Shown here piece after piece: positions 6,865-14,580 of a stretch of DNA of 24,978 nucleotides (position 1 is its first letter; every line of letters starts with the position of its first letter). Made by a program: the position numbers and the translations under genes. A model generated the notes under the pieces. It searched no databases, was not told where the DNA came from, and saw nothing but the letters and a program-made list of their open reading frames with translations. Origin of the DNA: JAANXG01 sp049583715 (lineage in GTDB: Bacteria > Pseudomonadota > Gammaproteobacteria > Arenicellales > JAANXG01); assembly GCA_049583715.1 (NCBI GenBank), contig JBAUWJ010000008.1, forward strand, positions 1 to 24,978, in the 5' to 3' direction.

Positions 6865-8154
6865 TCAGGTATCCGGCGCGACCGGATTCACGATCTTCAC
6901 GTAGGCCTGGTCGCGAACGCGCTCCGTCCACTCCTGCATCTTCTCCTGGGTCTTGATGGCCCGAAGCTGTCTTCTCGCGATGCTGCGGTCCATATCAGCC
7001 GGCTTGGCCTTGCGCTTGGCCTCGAGCTGTATGATGTGAACGCCGTAGGGCGTGCGCACGGGCTGGCTGATCTCGCCGACCTTGAGCTTCTCCACCGCCT
7101 CCTCGAAGGGCCGCACCGTATCACCCGGCGAGATCCAGCCGAGCTCGCCGCCCTGCACGCTCGACACGGTGTCGTCCGAGTGCGCCAGCGCCATCTGTCC
7201 GAAGTCCTCGCCGTTCAGGATGCGGGCGCGAATCTTCTCGAGCCTCTCGGTGGCCTCCTTCACGGAGGTGAACGCATCGGTGCGAATCAGTATATGACGC
7301 ACCTTGTATTGCGTCACCTCCTGGGGCGCCCCGCCTTCGACGTCGTTGAGCTTGAGAATATGGAAGCCGTTGGGGCTTCGAATTACGTCGGTGACCTGGC
7401 CTTTGCTCAGCTTGTTCAAGGCGTTCAAGAACAAGTCCGGCAGTTGCGACGGTGCACGCCAGCCCAGGGCGCCCCCGTCCAGGGCGTCGTCGGCCTGGGA
7501 GTAGGAGATCGCCGCCTCCTTGAAATCCATGCCGTTGGCGATTTTCCGGCGCACTTCCTCCGCCCTTTTCTGAATTTCCTTGACTCGTGCCGGGCTGTCC
7601 GACGGCGACACGTTGAACAGGATATGGGAAATGTTGTAGCGGGTGCGCTTCAGCGTGGCCTTGGCCTGGGGCTGCTGAAGGTAGGCGTTGACCTCGTCAT
7701 CGGTGACGACGACATCCTTCGCCACCTGCCGTTCCGCGAGACGCTGGGCAAGAATCTGTGTGCGCAGGTTGTCGCGCAGCAGGCCGTAGTCCATACCCTC
7801 CTTCTGCAGCGCCGGCTTCAGTTGATCGGGTTTCAGGTTGTTCTGCCGGGCGATGTCCGCCAGTGCGTTGTTCACATCCGCATCCGAAACCTTGATGCCG
7901 GCCCGCTTCGCGAGCTGGCGCTCGATTTCCTGAAGTATCATGTGATTGAGGACGCGCTTCTTGAATTCCGCCTCCGGCGGCGCCTCTCCGCCGCGGGCAA
8001 GAAGGTCTGCTTTGATGCGGGAGAAAGTCTGCTGAAACTCGCTTTGCGTAATGACGTTGTTGTTTACGACAACGAGAACCTTGTCTATTTCAGCGGCATG
8101 CGCGCTGAGTGCCACCAACGAGGCAAAAAGGAGAAAAACGGTACGTCGAATCAT
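6865..8154 (-). CDS. surA: Periplasmic chaperone and peptidyl-prolyl isomerase SurA
   Basis: SurA escorts unfolded outer-membrane proteins, LptD among them, across the periplasm to the BAM complex. At 429 residues it is almost exactly E. coli length. The signal peptide MIRRTVFLLFASLVALSAHA is followed by mature AEIDKVLVVVNNNVITQSE. The N-terminal chaperone domain runs to about 165. Two parvulin (PpiC) domains begin at about 170 (YNISHILF) and 282 (YKVRHILI), each ending in a GFHIL or GVHII strand. The C-terminal helix follows. The frame is open to 8238, but the ATG at 8154 gives the proper signal peptide. It lies 111 nt downstream of lptD. The pdxA and rsmA genes that often follow surA in enterobacteria are absent here. 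Confidence 0.96.
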   Translation of the reverse strand: MIRRTVFLLFASLVALSAHAAEIDKVLVVVNNNVITQSEFQQTFSRIKADLLARGGEAPPEAEFKKRVLNHMILQEIERQLAKRAGIKVSDADVNNALADIARQNNLKPDQLKPALQKEGMDYGLLRDNLRTQILAQRLAERQVAKDVVVTDDEVNAYLQQPQAKATLKRTRYNISHILFNVSPSDSPARVKEIQKRAEEVRRKIANGMDFKEAAISYSQADDALDGGALGWRAPSQLPDLFLNALNKLSKGQVTDVIRSPNGFHILKLNDVEGGAPQEVTQYKVRHILIRTDAFTSVKEATERLEKIRARILNGEDFGQMALAHSDDTVSSVQGGELGWISPGDTVRPFEEAVEKLKVGEISQPVRTPYGVHIIQLEAKRKAKPADMDRSIARRQLRAIKTQEKMQEWTERVRDQAYVKIVNPVAPDT

Positions 8155-8265
8155 TGCTGCACTTGGGTCGAGCCGCCGGAAGGATGGCCCATCCCGCCGG
8201 CGTGAGCTCGAGATGTTCGTGGATAGGTGCCGGTCCACGTATTCAAAGGAGCCATCTTCGAGCTC

Positions 8266-10506
8266 CTATACACCTGCACGGATGTTGGCCAGGCCGGTCA
8301 ACTCAAACTCGAAGATGATGGCGTTTCGAAAGCTGCGGTCCGATTGGGCTCGCCGCTGAAAGAACCCGCGAACCCGCCAGCAGCACCCATCATACTGCAA
8401 TCCGACGTTCGTTTCGATATTCTGCGTGTCTTTGATCGAGTAGCGGTCCTGGAGCACGACCTGCCAGCGCGGGAGCACCTGCCAGGTCGAATCGAGATAC
8501 AGCTCCTCGATGCTGTTTCTGGTGTAGCGGTAGGAAAGGTCCGCGTAGCGGACGTCCGACCGCCTGTATTCCAGATCGAACTTTCCGTCGACGACGTTGT
8601 TCTGGTTGGTGTCCCATTCCACAAATCCGTAGCTCTTCCACCGGTTGGTCAACTGGGCGTTGTACTGGGCCAGGAAATCCGAAGTCGAGTTGTCCAGCAC
8701 CTGATTCGGATCCAGGTTCACCTCGCGGTTCTGGAGAAAGAAGATCATGCCGACACTGCCGCTCATCCATTCGTTGCCCGTCTCGCTGTCGAGCAGCCGG
8801 CTGGTCAGCCCGGCGGTGACCTGGTTGGTGTCGCCGACACGGTCCGCGCCGTAGAAGCGGTACTCCCGGAACATGTTGTTGAAATTGTTCAGGTTCACCG
8901 GCCCCGTGTCGAAGTTGGGGAAGTTGTCCTGGTTCACCTTCGGGATGTAGACATAGAAAAGGCGGGGCTCGAGAGTCTGGATGAACGGTCTGTGCAGCCA
9001 GGACGTCTTGCGCTCGAAATACACCCCCGAGTCCATGCTGAACACCGGTACCGTCCGGCTCAGGTTGTCGGGTTGTCCGTCCGTGCCGTTCAGCAGGTAG
9101 TTGGTCTGGCGTAACGAAACCTTGGGCTCGGTGTAACCCCATACCGTTTCGAACTTCCTCTTGACGAAAGGCGTGCCGTCGAAGCGCCATCCGTCTTCGA
9201 GCGTGCTCTGCACGAAATTGACGGCCTGGCCGTCGAACCCCACATCGATCTTATAGGGCTTGATCTTGTACTTGCTGCTGGCCGTCAGCTCCGGCAGGCG
9301 GCTGTACGGCTTGCTGGTGTCCGGTATCGTCTGGTCGATCACCTGGTAGGCGTACAACTGTGCCTGCAGGTTCCATATGTCTCCGGCATAGTTCAACCGC
9401 GCCTGTTGCGGCAGCACGGTGGCGCTCGAGATCTCGATGTTGTTGCTGAAATCATCGAGATATTGATCGTCGGAAACCTGCTGCGCGTCAACGGTGCCGG
9501 TGAGGCGGGTGGTGAAGTCCTGCTCGTGCCGCAGGTGCACGGCGTAGCGATCCTTGTCGTTGGACGCCCTGTCGGAAGGCAGGTATTCGCCGTACAGCGA
9601 TCCGCGGGACCCCTTGGTCAGATAGCGAAACTCGCCGCCCACCTGCACTCCGCGCCGCGTATACAGGCGTGGATAGAGGGTGAAATCGTAGTTCGGCGCG
9701 ATGTTCCAGTAATACGGCGTCGACAGGACGAAACCGGACCCTGCCTGGGCGCCAAAGCTCGGGAACAGGAAACCGGTCTTGCGCTCGTTGCTGATGGGAA
9801 AGCTGACCCTCGGGAAATAGAATATGGGCACGCTCTTGAGCTTGACCTTCAGATTCTTCGCAAGACCGCGCCCCGTTCCCTGGTCGAGTGTGATCTCGCT
9901 GGCATACAGCATCACCGTGTTGTCGCCTTCCCGGCAGGTCGTGTAGGTGGCATCCTCCATTCGGATCACGTCGTAGCCTTCCATGAAGGCCTTCTTCGCG
10001 GTTCCGCGCGCCCTTATGGCGGTGTGCGTCGAATCCTTCTTGATGTGCCGGTCGGCAATGCGGTATTGGACGTCGTCCGCTTCGCCGATGCGGGTCTCGA
10101 CGTTCATGCGAAGGTGACTCGCCTCGATGCGATCGCCTTCCTTCGAGTAGTATTTCAGGTGGCCGTCTCCCTCCACTTCTCCCGTCTTACGGTAGTAGGT
10201 CAGGGTGTCTCCCTGCATGGACTGCGCCCCCCGCTGCATGGTGGCGTTGCCAGTCAGCGTCACCGTGTCTTTCTTGATCGACTGCACCTGGTCCCCCTCC
10301 AGCTCTATCGCGGGCCCTTCCGGCCCCGGCTTCACCGGTGCCGGGCGGGTGATCACGTCGGGGACGCAGGCCTTCTGAGCGCTCCAGGCCGGCCCCGCCG
10401 CGCCCAGGAGAAAGACGACCGTCGCGAGCTTCAGCTTGGGAACGGACCGAGATCTGATCGTCTCCGAGTTCTGCGCACTGTTATTATCCTGGCCACGAAA
10501 TCGCAT
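8266..10506 (-). CDS. lptD: LPS-assembly outer-membrane protein LptD
   Basis: LptD forms, with lipoprotein LptE, the outer-membrane translocon that inserts LPS into the outer leaflet. The 746 residues comprise a signal peptide with an unusually long n-region (about 24 residues) before LATVVFLLGAAGPAWSA, a periplasmic OstA-type beta-jellyroll (about 66-175), and a large beta-barrel to the C-terminus. The four cysteines whose disulfides control LptD maturation are all present: C47, C191 and the adjacent pair C708-C709 (DGCCW). The ATG at 10506 has a GGGGG stretch about 11 nt upstream. It is first in the probable lptD-surA-ubiK unit and divergent from amgK across 95 nt. Confidence 0.96.
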   Translation of the reverse strand: MRFRGQDNNSAQNSETIRSRSVPKLKLATVVFLLGAAGPAWSAQKACVPDVITRPAPVKPGPEGPAIELEGDQVQSIKKDTVTLTGNATMQRGAQSMQGDTLTYYRKTGEVEGDGHLKYYSKEGDRIEASHLRMNVETRIGEADDVQYRIADRHIKKDSTHTAIRARGTAKKAFMEGYDVIRMEDATYTTCREGDNTVMLYASEITLDQGTGRGLAKNLKVKLKSVPIFYFPRVSFPISNERKTGFLFPSFGAQAGSGFVLSTPYYWNIAPNYDFTLYPRLYTRRGVQVGGEFRYLTKGSRGSLYGEYLPSDRASNDKDRYAVHLRHEQDFTTRLTGTVDAQQVSDDQYLDDFSNNIEISSATVLPQQARLNYAGDIWNLQAQLYAYQVIDQTIPDTSKPYSRLPELTASSKYKIKPYKIDVGFDGQAVNFVQSTLEDGWRFDGTPFVKRKFETVWGYTEPKVSLRQTNYLLNGTDGQPDNLSRTVPVFSMDSGVYFERKTSWLHRPFIQTLEPRLFYVYIPKVNQDNFPNFDTGPVNLNNFNNMFREYRFYGADRVGDTNQVTAGLTSRLLDSETGNEWMSGSVGMIFFLQNREVNLDPNQVLDNSTSDFLAQYNAQLTNRWKSYGFVEWDTNQNNVVDGKFDLEYRRSDVRYADLSYRYTRNSIEELYLDSTWQVLPRWQVVLQDRYSIKDTQNIETNVGLQYDGCCWRVRGFFQRRAQSDRSFRNAIIFEFELTGLANIRAGV

Positions 10507-10601
10507 AGAATCTATGCCCCCAAACGTTCGTTCAATTTGTTCATCGGCCGAAAACGTGCATCCGCGCTGCGCGCTTCCGGGGCGTGCCGTCAGGTGTAGC
10601 T

Positions 10602-11618
10602 ATGGGGGATTATAGAGGTTCTTCAGATTTGGATGAAAGGCTGGGCATTCTGTCCCGGTGGATAGAGCGGATCCTCGGTGCGCCCGTGTGCGTGCGTCCG
10701 GCATCCACGGACGCCAGCTTCCGTCGATACTTCCGGGTCTCCCACCGCGGGACGGACACGTACATCGTCATGGACGCCCCGCCGGAGCACGAATCCGTCG
10801 AAGTCTTCGCGCGCGTGGCGGGGCACTTCAAGGAGCTCGGTCTCAATGTTCCCCTCGTCTTCGCTCTCGACAAGACGGCGGGGCTGGCGCTCTTGAGCGA
10901 CCTGGGCACGCGCACCTATCTGGACGAGATCGACGGCGAGAACGCCGACCGGCTCTACGAGGCCGCGCTGAACGCTCTCCACCGCCTTCAGACCGGCAGC
11001 CGGGACCGGCTCGATACCTTCGAGCCCTACGACAGGGACAAGCTGATGCGGGAGATGGCGTTGTTTCGCGAGTGGTTCGTGCCCTGCCGCACGTCCAACC
11101 GGCTGTCGACCCGGGACCAGGGAACCATAGACGGGACTTTCGACACGCTCGTCGCCGCGGCGCTCGAGCAGCCGCGGGTCTGGGTTCATCGCGACTTCCA
11201 TTCCCGCAACCTCATGGTCACGGAGGTGGACAATCCGGGTATCCTGGATTTCCAGGACGCGGTGAGCGGCCCGCTGACCTACGACCTCGTGTCCCTGCTG
11301 CGCGACTGCTATATCTCCTGGCCCGAGGAGCGCATCGATCGCTGGCTTCGAGCCTACTTCGACCGCATTCGAGACGATCCGCGCCTCACCGCCGTCACGT
11401 TCGAGCAGTTCGTCCGCTGGTTCGACTGGATGGGCGTACAGCGGCACGTCAAGGTGCTGGGGATCTTTTCGAGGCTCTTCCATCGCGACGGCAAGGCCAA
11501 CTACCTCGACGACCTGCCCCTGGTATACAAGTACGTGTGCGAGGTCTGCGACCGCTACAGTGAGCTGCGTCCTTTCAAGCGGCTGCTCGAATCGATGGAT
11601 GTACAGTGGACGTCCTGA
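10602..11618 (+). CDS. amgK: N-acetylmuramate/N-acetylglucosamine anomeric kinase AmgK
   Basis: AmgK phosphorylates recycled MurNAc (and GlcNAc) at C1 in the cytoplasm. The sugar phosphate passes to MurU, giving UDP-MurNAc without MurA and so bypassing the fosfomycin target. The 338-residue protein has an aminoglycoside-phosphotransferase-like fold, with the catalytic loop HRDFHSRN at 196-203 (D198, N203) and metal-binding DFQD at 216-219. The ATG at 10602 has AGGTG 6 nt upstream; a GTG at 10584 is possible. It overlaps murU by 13 nt. Adjacency to lptD matches the pseudomonad arrangement as I recall it, which supports the assignment. Confidence 0.92.
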   Translation: MGDYRGSSDLDERLGILSRWIERILGAPVCVRPASTDASFRRYFRVSHRGTDTYIVMDAPPEHESVEVFARVAGHFKELGLNVPLVFALDKTAGLALLSDLGTRTYLDEIDGENADRLYEAALNALHRLQTGSRDRLDTFEPYDRDKLMREMALFREWFVPCRTSNRLSTRDQGTIDGTFDTLVAAALEQPRVWVHRDFHSRNLMVTEVDNPGILDFQDAVSGPLTYDLVSLLRDCYISWPEERIDRWLRAYFDRIRDDPRLTAVTFEQFVRWFDWMGVQRHVKVLGIFSRLFHRDGKANYLDDLPLVYKYVCEVCDRYSELRPFKRLLESMDVQWTS

Positions 11619-12301
11619 TACTGGCGGCCGGTCGCGGCGAGCGCATGTGGCCTTTGACGGATCACACGCCCAAGGCACTGCTGGAAATCAGGGGCATCTC
11701 GCTGATCGAGCGCCAGATCGAGAGGCTCGTTAGCGCCGGCCATCGGCGTCTCGTGGTGAATCTCGCGCATCTGGGGGATCTCATCGAGCAGCGACTCGGG
11801 GACGGGCACCGTTATGGCGCCCGCATCGTCTATTCCCGCGAGCCCGAGGGTGCCCTGGAGACCGGCGGCGGCATCGTGCAGGCGCTGACACATCTGCGCG
11901 GCGACTGCTTTGCGGTAGTCAACGCCGACGTGTGGACCGACTTTCCCTACGCAACCCTGCCGAACGGGCCGGACGGGGAAGCCTGGCTGGTGCTGGTGGA
12001 CAACCCTGTCCATCACCCGCGAGGGGACTTCGTCCTGGAGGGCGACCGGGTCGGCGAGAGCGCGGAGCCCGGCGCGAACACCCTGACCTTCGCCGGCATC
12101 GCCGTCTACCGCCGCGGACTGTTCGATGGCCTTCCCGGCGGCCGGTACCCTCTGTTGCCGATCCTCAGGCAGGCGATCCATCGCGGCGAGGTCCGGGGTA
12201 CCCACTATCGCGGAGCCTGGCTCGACGTCGGCACCCCGGAGCGCCTCGAGGGCCTGCGGGCGTCGCTTGCCGCCGCGTCATGTCCCGATGGGCACGCGTG
12301 A
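11606..12301 (+). CDS. murU: N-acetylmuramate-1-phosphate uridylyltransferase MurU
   Basis: MurU uses UTP and MurNAc-1-phosphate from AmgK to make UDP-MurNAc. At 231 residues it is a compact nucleotidyltransferase with the signature LAAGRGERMWPLTDHTPKAL at 6-25 (G9, R13, K23), a sugar-binding ETGGGI loop (85-90) and the metal-binding NAD motif at N106-D108. WLDVGTPERL near the C-terminus is typical of sugar-1-phosphate nucleotidyltransferases. It starts with GTG at 11606 inside the last codons of amgK, implying coupled translation. An RmlA/GlmU-like enzyme for another sugar is the alternative, but the amgK overlap makes MurU much more likely. Confidence 0.93.
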   Translation: MDVLILAAGRGERMWPLTDHTPKALLEIRGISLIERQIERLVSAGHRRLVVNLAHLGDLIEQRLGDGHRYGARIVYSREPEGALETGGGIVQALTHLRGDCFAVVNADVWTDFPYATLPNGPDGEAWLVLVDNPVHHPRGDFVLEGDRVGESAEPGANTLTFAGIAVYRRGLFDGLPGGRYPLLPILRQAIHRGEVRGTHYRGAWLDVGTPERLEGLRASLAAASCPDGHA

Positions 12302-12394
12302 AAGCTCACCCGACCACGATATCTCACCGAAGGGCGCCCTGCCCTTGTCCGGCTTCAGTCCGACGAGGGGTTGTGCCAACCAGAAGGCGCCGTC

Positions 12395-12667
12395 GTCGGA
12401 ATGAATTCCGACCCACAGTGGGCCAGGATCGCAGCCCGCTGTCGGTCGGCAGGATCCCGTCGCACCGTCTTCTCCACTTCCCGTATCCATGCGTGGGTCG
12501 GCAGGATCCCCTTCCCGACGCTCTCCTGCACTTCCCGCATCCCTGTGGGTCGGAATTCATTCCGACGAACGGCCGTAGCACCCGGAGCGTTCCTGTCGGC
12601 ACGAATGCCGGCTGCACCGGAATCGCCCGACCTCAACTCCCAGTACGCGAGCGCAATGAATTCCGAC
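12395..12667. repeat. REP cluster with 52-bp tandem periodicity, in a 482-nt gene-free gap
   Basis: The gap 12302-12783 holds no convincing gene. It contains an intact REP palindrome GTCGGAATGAATTCCGAC at 12395-12412, an oppositely oriented one at 12549-12566, and between them two diverged units beginning GTCGGCAGGATCCC at 12445 and 12497. The three starts 12445, 12497 and 12549 are exactly 52 nt apart. The spacer of each unit (CTCC/GCACTTCCCGNATCC) is a diverged reverse complement of the tail that follows the REP doublets at 1-242, so both loci belong to one family. Decayed half-elements follow at about 12595-12612 and 12655-12667. Confidence 0.8.
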
Positions 12668-12745
12668 CACGGCCGGCTTCGCTCCCGACCCCCGTGGATC
12701 GGGCCCGTCGCGCTGTGAACGCCGCGAAGAGCCAGACAAGAATCG

Positions 12746-12778
12746 GATTGTCTTCCCACCGGACGCTTGGCGACAATC
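12746..12778 (+). promoter_or_regulatory. Possible promoter with overlapping inverted-repeat operator before the HTH/Ogt gene
   Basis: TTGTCT (12748-12753) and GACAAT (12772-12777) are 18 nt apart and could be sigma-70 -35 and -10 boxes, each with four of six consensus bases. Both are embedded in a perfect 7-bp inverted repeat, GATTGTC (12746-12752) and GACAATC (12772-12778), with 19 nt between arms. A regulator bound there would cover the promoter. The ATG lies only 6 nt beyond, so the transcript would be nearly leaderless. Chance is a real alternative for a 7-bp repeat. Confidence 0.35.
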
Positions 12779-12783
12779 ACGGC

Positions 12784-13638
12784 ATGACACATACCATGCT
12801 CCAAGCTTCATCGCGCGACTACCGCCGGGTCGAAACCATCATCCACTGGCTCGACGAGCATCATCTCGAGCAACCGAGCCTCAAGGAGATGGCCGCCTCC
12901 GCCGGTATCAGCGAGTTCAACCTGCAGCGCCTGTTCAGCCGTTGGGCCGGAATCAGCCCGAAACGGTTCCTCCAGTACCTCACCCTGGAGCACAACAAGA
13001 TGCTGCTTCGGTCCCATTCCATCCTGTCGGCCGGGGAGGCGTCCGGCCTTTCCAGCGTCAGCCGCGTGCATGACCTGTTCGTCACCTGCCACGCCATGAC
13101 TCCGGGCGAGTATCGGCGCGGCGGAGGCGGCATGGAGATCCGCTATGGCTTCCACGGCTCGCCGTTCGGAGAATGCCTGGTGGCCGTCAACGAGCGCGGC
13201 CTGTGCAACCTGCTGTTCGTGGCGGCCGATCGCGATTCGACGCTGGCCGAGCTGGCCGGTCAGTGGCCGGCCGCCCGACTGGTCCGTGATCAGGAGGCGG
13301 GCCGGCTCCTCGCAGACAGGATCTTCTCGAGGAACTGGTCGCGCGAGGACCCGCTTTACATCCATCTGAAGGGCACCGGTCTTCAGATCCAGGTGTGGCG
13401 GGCGCTGCTGCGGATACCCGAAGGCGCCGTGGTCAGCTACCAGGATCTCGCCGCCGCCAACGGCGCCCCGCGCGCGGTCCGCGCCGTCGCCAACGCCGTC
13501 GCGTCCAATCCCATCCAGTACCTCATCCCGTGCCATCGCGTGATTCGAAAGACCGGCGCCTTCGGCGGATACCATGGCGGCGGCGAGCGCAAGAAAGCCC
13601 TCATCGCCTGGGAAGGCGCCCGGGCGGCATCGGCGTGA
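12784..13638 (+). CDS. AraC-type HTH fused to O6-methylguanine-DNA methyltransferase (Ada-like, no N-terminal zinc domain)
   Basis: This 284-residue fusion has an AraC-type double helix-turn-helix at about 14-115 (LKEMAASAGISEFNLQRLF..., ending MTPGEYRR) and an Ogt/MGMT domain at about 120-280. The methyl-acceptor motif PCHRVI carries C250, and the flanking GAVVSYQDLA and GGYHGG.ERK segments are standard. It should repair O6-alkylguanine by irreversible self-alkylation and may regulate transcription. E. coli Ada senses methylphosphotriesters through an extra N-terminal Cys4 zinc domain, which is missing here, so activation must differ if it occurs. The ATG at 12784 directly precedes the HTH. 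The frame is open far upstream through murU, but that is not coding. Its stop overlaps the lipB start (GTGA). Confidence 0.92.
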   Translation: MTHTMLQASSRDYRRVETIIHWLDEHHLEQPSLKEMAASAGISEFNLQRLFSRWAGISPKRFLQYLTLEHNKMLLRSHSILSAGEASGLSSVSRVHDLFVTCHAMTPGEYRRGGGGMEIRYGFHGSPFGECLVAVNERGLCNLLFVAADRDSTLAELAGQWPAARLVRDQEAGRLLADRIFSRNWSREDPLYIHLKGTGLQIQVWRALLRIPEGAVVSYQDLAAANGAPRAVRAVANAVASNPIQYLIPCHRVIRKTGAFGGYHGGGERKKALIAWEGARAASA

Positions 13639-14261
13639 CCCCGTCCTCCCTTCCGCCGCTGGTCGTGCGCCGCCTGGGGCTATCGGATTACGAGACGGTA
13701 TGGAAGGACATGCGCGATTTTGCCGAGCGACGGGAGCCGGATACGGCCGACGAGCTGTGGATGCTGCAGCATCCGCCGGTATACACGCGGGGACTCAATT
13801 GCCGGATGAGTCCCCGAGGGTCCGGTGCGATACCCGTCGTCCAGACCGATCGCGGCGGACAGATCACCTATCACGGCCCGGGCCAGATCATCGCCTACGT
13901 CCTGATCGACATCAGGCGGCGCGGGCTGGGCATCAAACAGCTCGTGAGTCTCCTGGAGCAGTGCGTCATCGACCTGATGGCGGAATACGGCATCACCGCG
14001 GAGCGCCGGGAAGGGGCGCCCGGGGTGTACGTGGAAGGCAGGAAGATCGCCGCCCTGGGTATCCGCATCAGGCGCGGCAGCAGCTATCACGGCCTCAGTC
14101 TCAACGTGGACATGGACCTCGCGCCCTTCGATGACATCGACCCCTGCGGATTCCGCGGTCTCGAAGTCACGCAGCTCAGCGAACTCGGCATACGCGCGGG
14201 CATCGACGCCGTCGAAAGCCGGTTGGCCGGCAGGCTGCGGGCGCTGCTAGAGGGTCATTAA
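13635..14261 (+). CDS. lipB: Octanoyl-[acyl-carrier-protein]:protein N-octanoyltransferase LipB
   Basis: LipB transfers octanoyl from ACP to the lipoyl domains of 2-oxoacid dehydrogenases and glycine cleavage H protein, the first step of lipoate assembly. The 208 residues include the substrate-binding stretch DRGGQITYHGPGQ (72-84), the catalytic lysine in GRKIAALG (K137) and the catalytic cysteine in DPCGF (C171). The GTG start at 13635 overlaps the upstream stop by 4 nt (GTGA). Its 3' end overlaps the convergent ybeD gene by 15 nt. In E. coli ybeD, lipB and lipA lie in the same direction; here lipB is reversed relative to ybeD and lipA is not adjacent. Confidence 0.95.
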   Translation: MTPSSLPPLVVRRLGLSDYETVWKDMRDFAERREPDTADELWMLQHPPVYTRGLNCRMSPRGSGAIPVVQTDRGGQITYHGPGQIIAYVLIDIRRRGLGIKQLVSLLEQCVIDLMAEYGITAERREGAPGVYVEGRKIAALGIRIRRGSSYHGLSLNVDMDLAPFDDIDPCGFRGLEVTQLSELGIRAGIDAVESRLAGRLRALLEGH

Positions 14262-14558
14262 CACCATGTCGCACCGGGACAGCTCGAGATATATCGCCCT
14301 GAGCTGCTCCTTGCGTCGGGCCCGGATGATATAGGTCACGGAGACGTAGCGCCCGCGGCGGCTGTATTTCTCCAGCACCTGGAGCAGATCTTCGCGTTCA
14401 TCGAGATGCCGAGTGAAGATGGCCGCCACCCGGGCGCTGAAGCGGTTGGACGGCCGTCCCATCACCTTGATTTCGAACCGGCAGGGGAATTCCAGGGAAT
14501 CGTACGGGCCCCCTGACGGCTCGCCGCCGCCGTTCGTCTTCCTCGGCACGGTCGTCAT
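14247..14558 (-). CDS. ybeD: YbeD-like DUF493 (UPF0250) protein
   Basis: This small cytoplasmic protein has 103 residues. After a variable Gly/Ser-rich start, the ACT-like DUF493 fold begins at FPCRFEIKVMG (about 24-34) and ends with the strands YVSVTYIIRA and the helix KEQLRAIYLELSRC. Its function is unestablished; regulation of lipoate metabolism has been suggested because of its usual position between dacA and lipB. It lies 22 nt downstream of dacA on the same strand, with an AGGGAAG ribosome site 6-7 nt before the ATG. It appears to be the last gene of the envelope cluster. Confidence 0.88.
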   Translation of the reverse strand: MTTVPRKTNGGGEPSGGPYDSLEFPCRFEIKVMGRPSNRFSARVAAIFTRHLDEREDLLQVLEKYSRRGRYVSVTYIIRARRKEQLRAIYLELSRCDMVLMTL

Positions 14559-14580
14559 GTCCGGCTTCCCTGAACGTCTT

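Noticed and set aside
6718..8205. A 495-codon open frame on the plus strand opposite surA.
   Set aside because: It is antisense to a clearly conserved gene, has no recognisable motif and is explained by GC-rich codon bias. The same holds for long antisense frames at 8227-9114, 9406-10599, 14413-15861 and 22163-23218.
10507..10601. Possible sigma-E promoter for lptD.
   Set aside because: TTGAAC and TAGATT are only 15 nt apart, and I could not find a good GGAACTT/TCAAA-type pair, so no promoter was called.
12445..12566. Possible CRISPR from the 52-bp periodic units.
   Set aside because: Spacers between units are homologous to each other, only three units exist, and the core is a REP palindrome.
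12278..12811. Several short open frames through the murU-Ogt gap.
   Set aside because: They consist of translated REP palindromes in multiple frames with no ribosome sites and no protein-like composition.
11932..13638. A 568-codon open frame that would fuse an N-terminal extension to the HTH/Ogt protein.
   Set aside because: Its first part is an alternative frame of murU followed by REP-rich sequence. The conserved HTH begins right after the ATG at 12784, so the extension is chance openness in GC-rich DNA.
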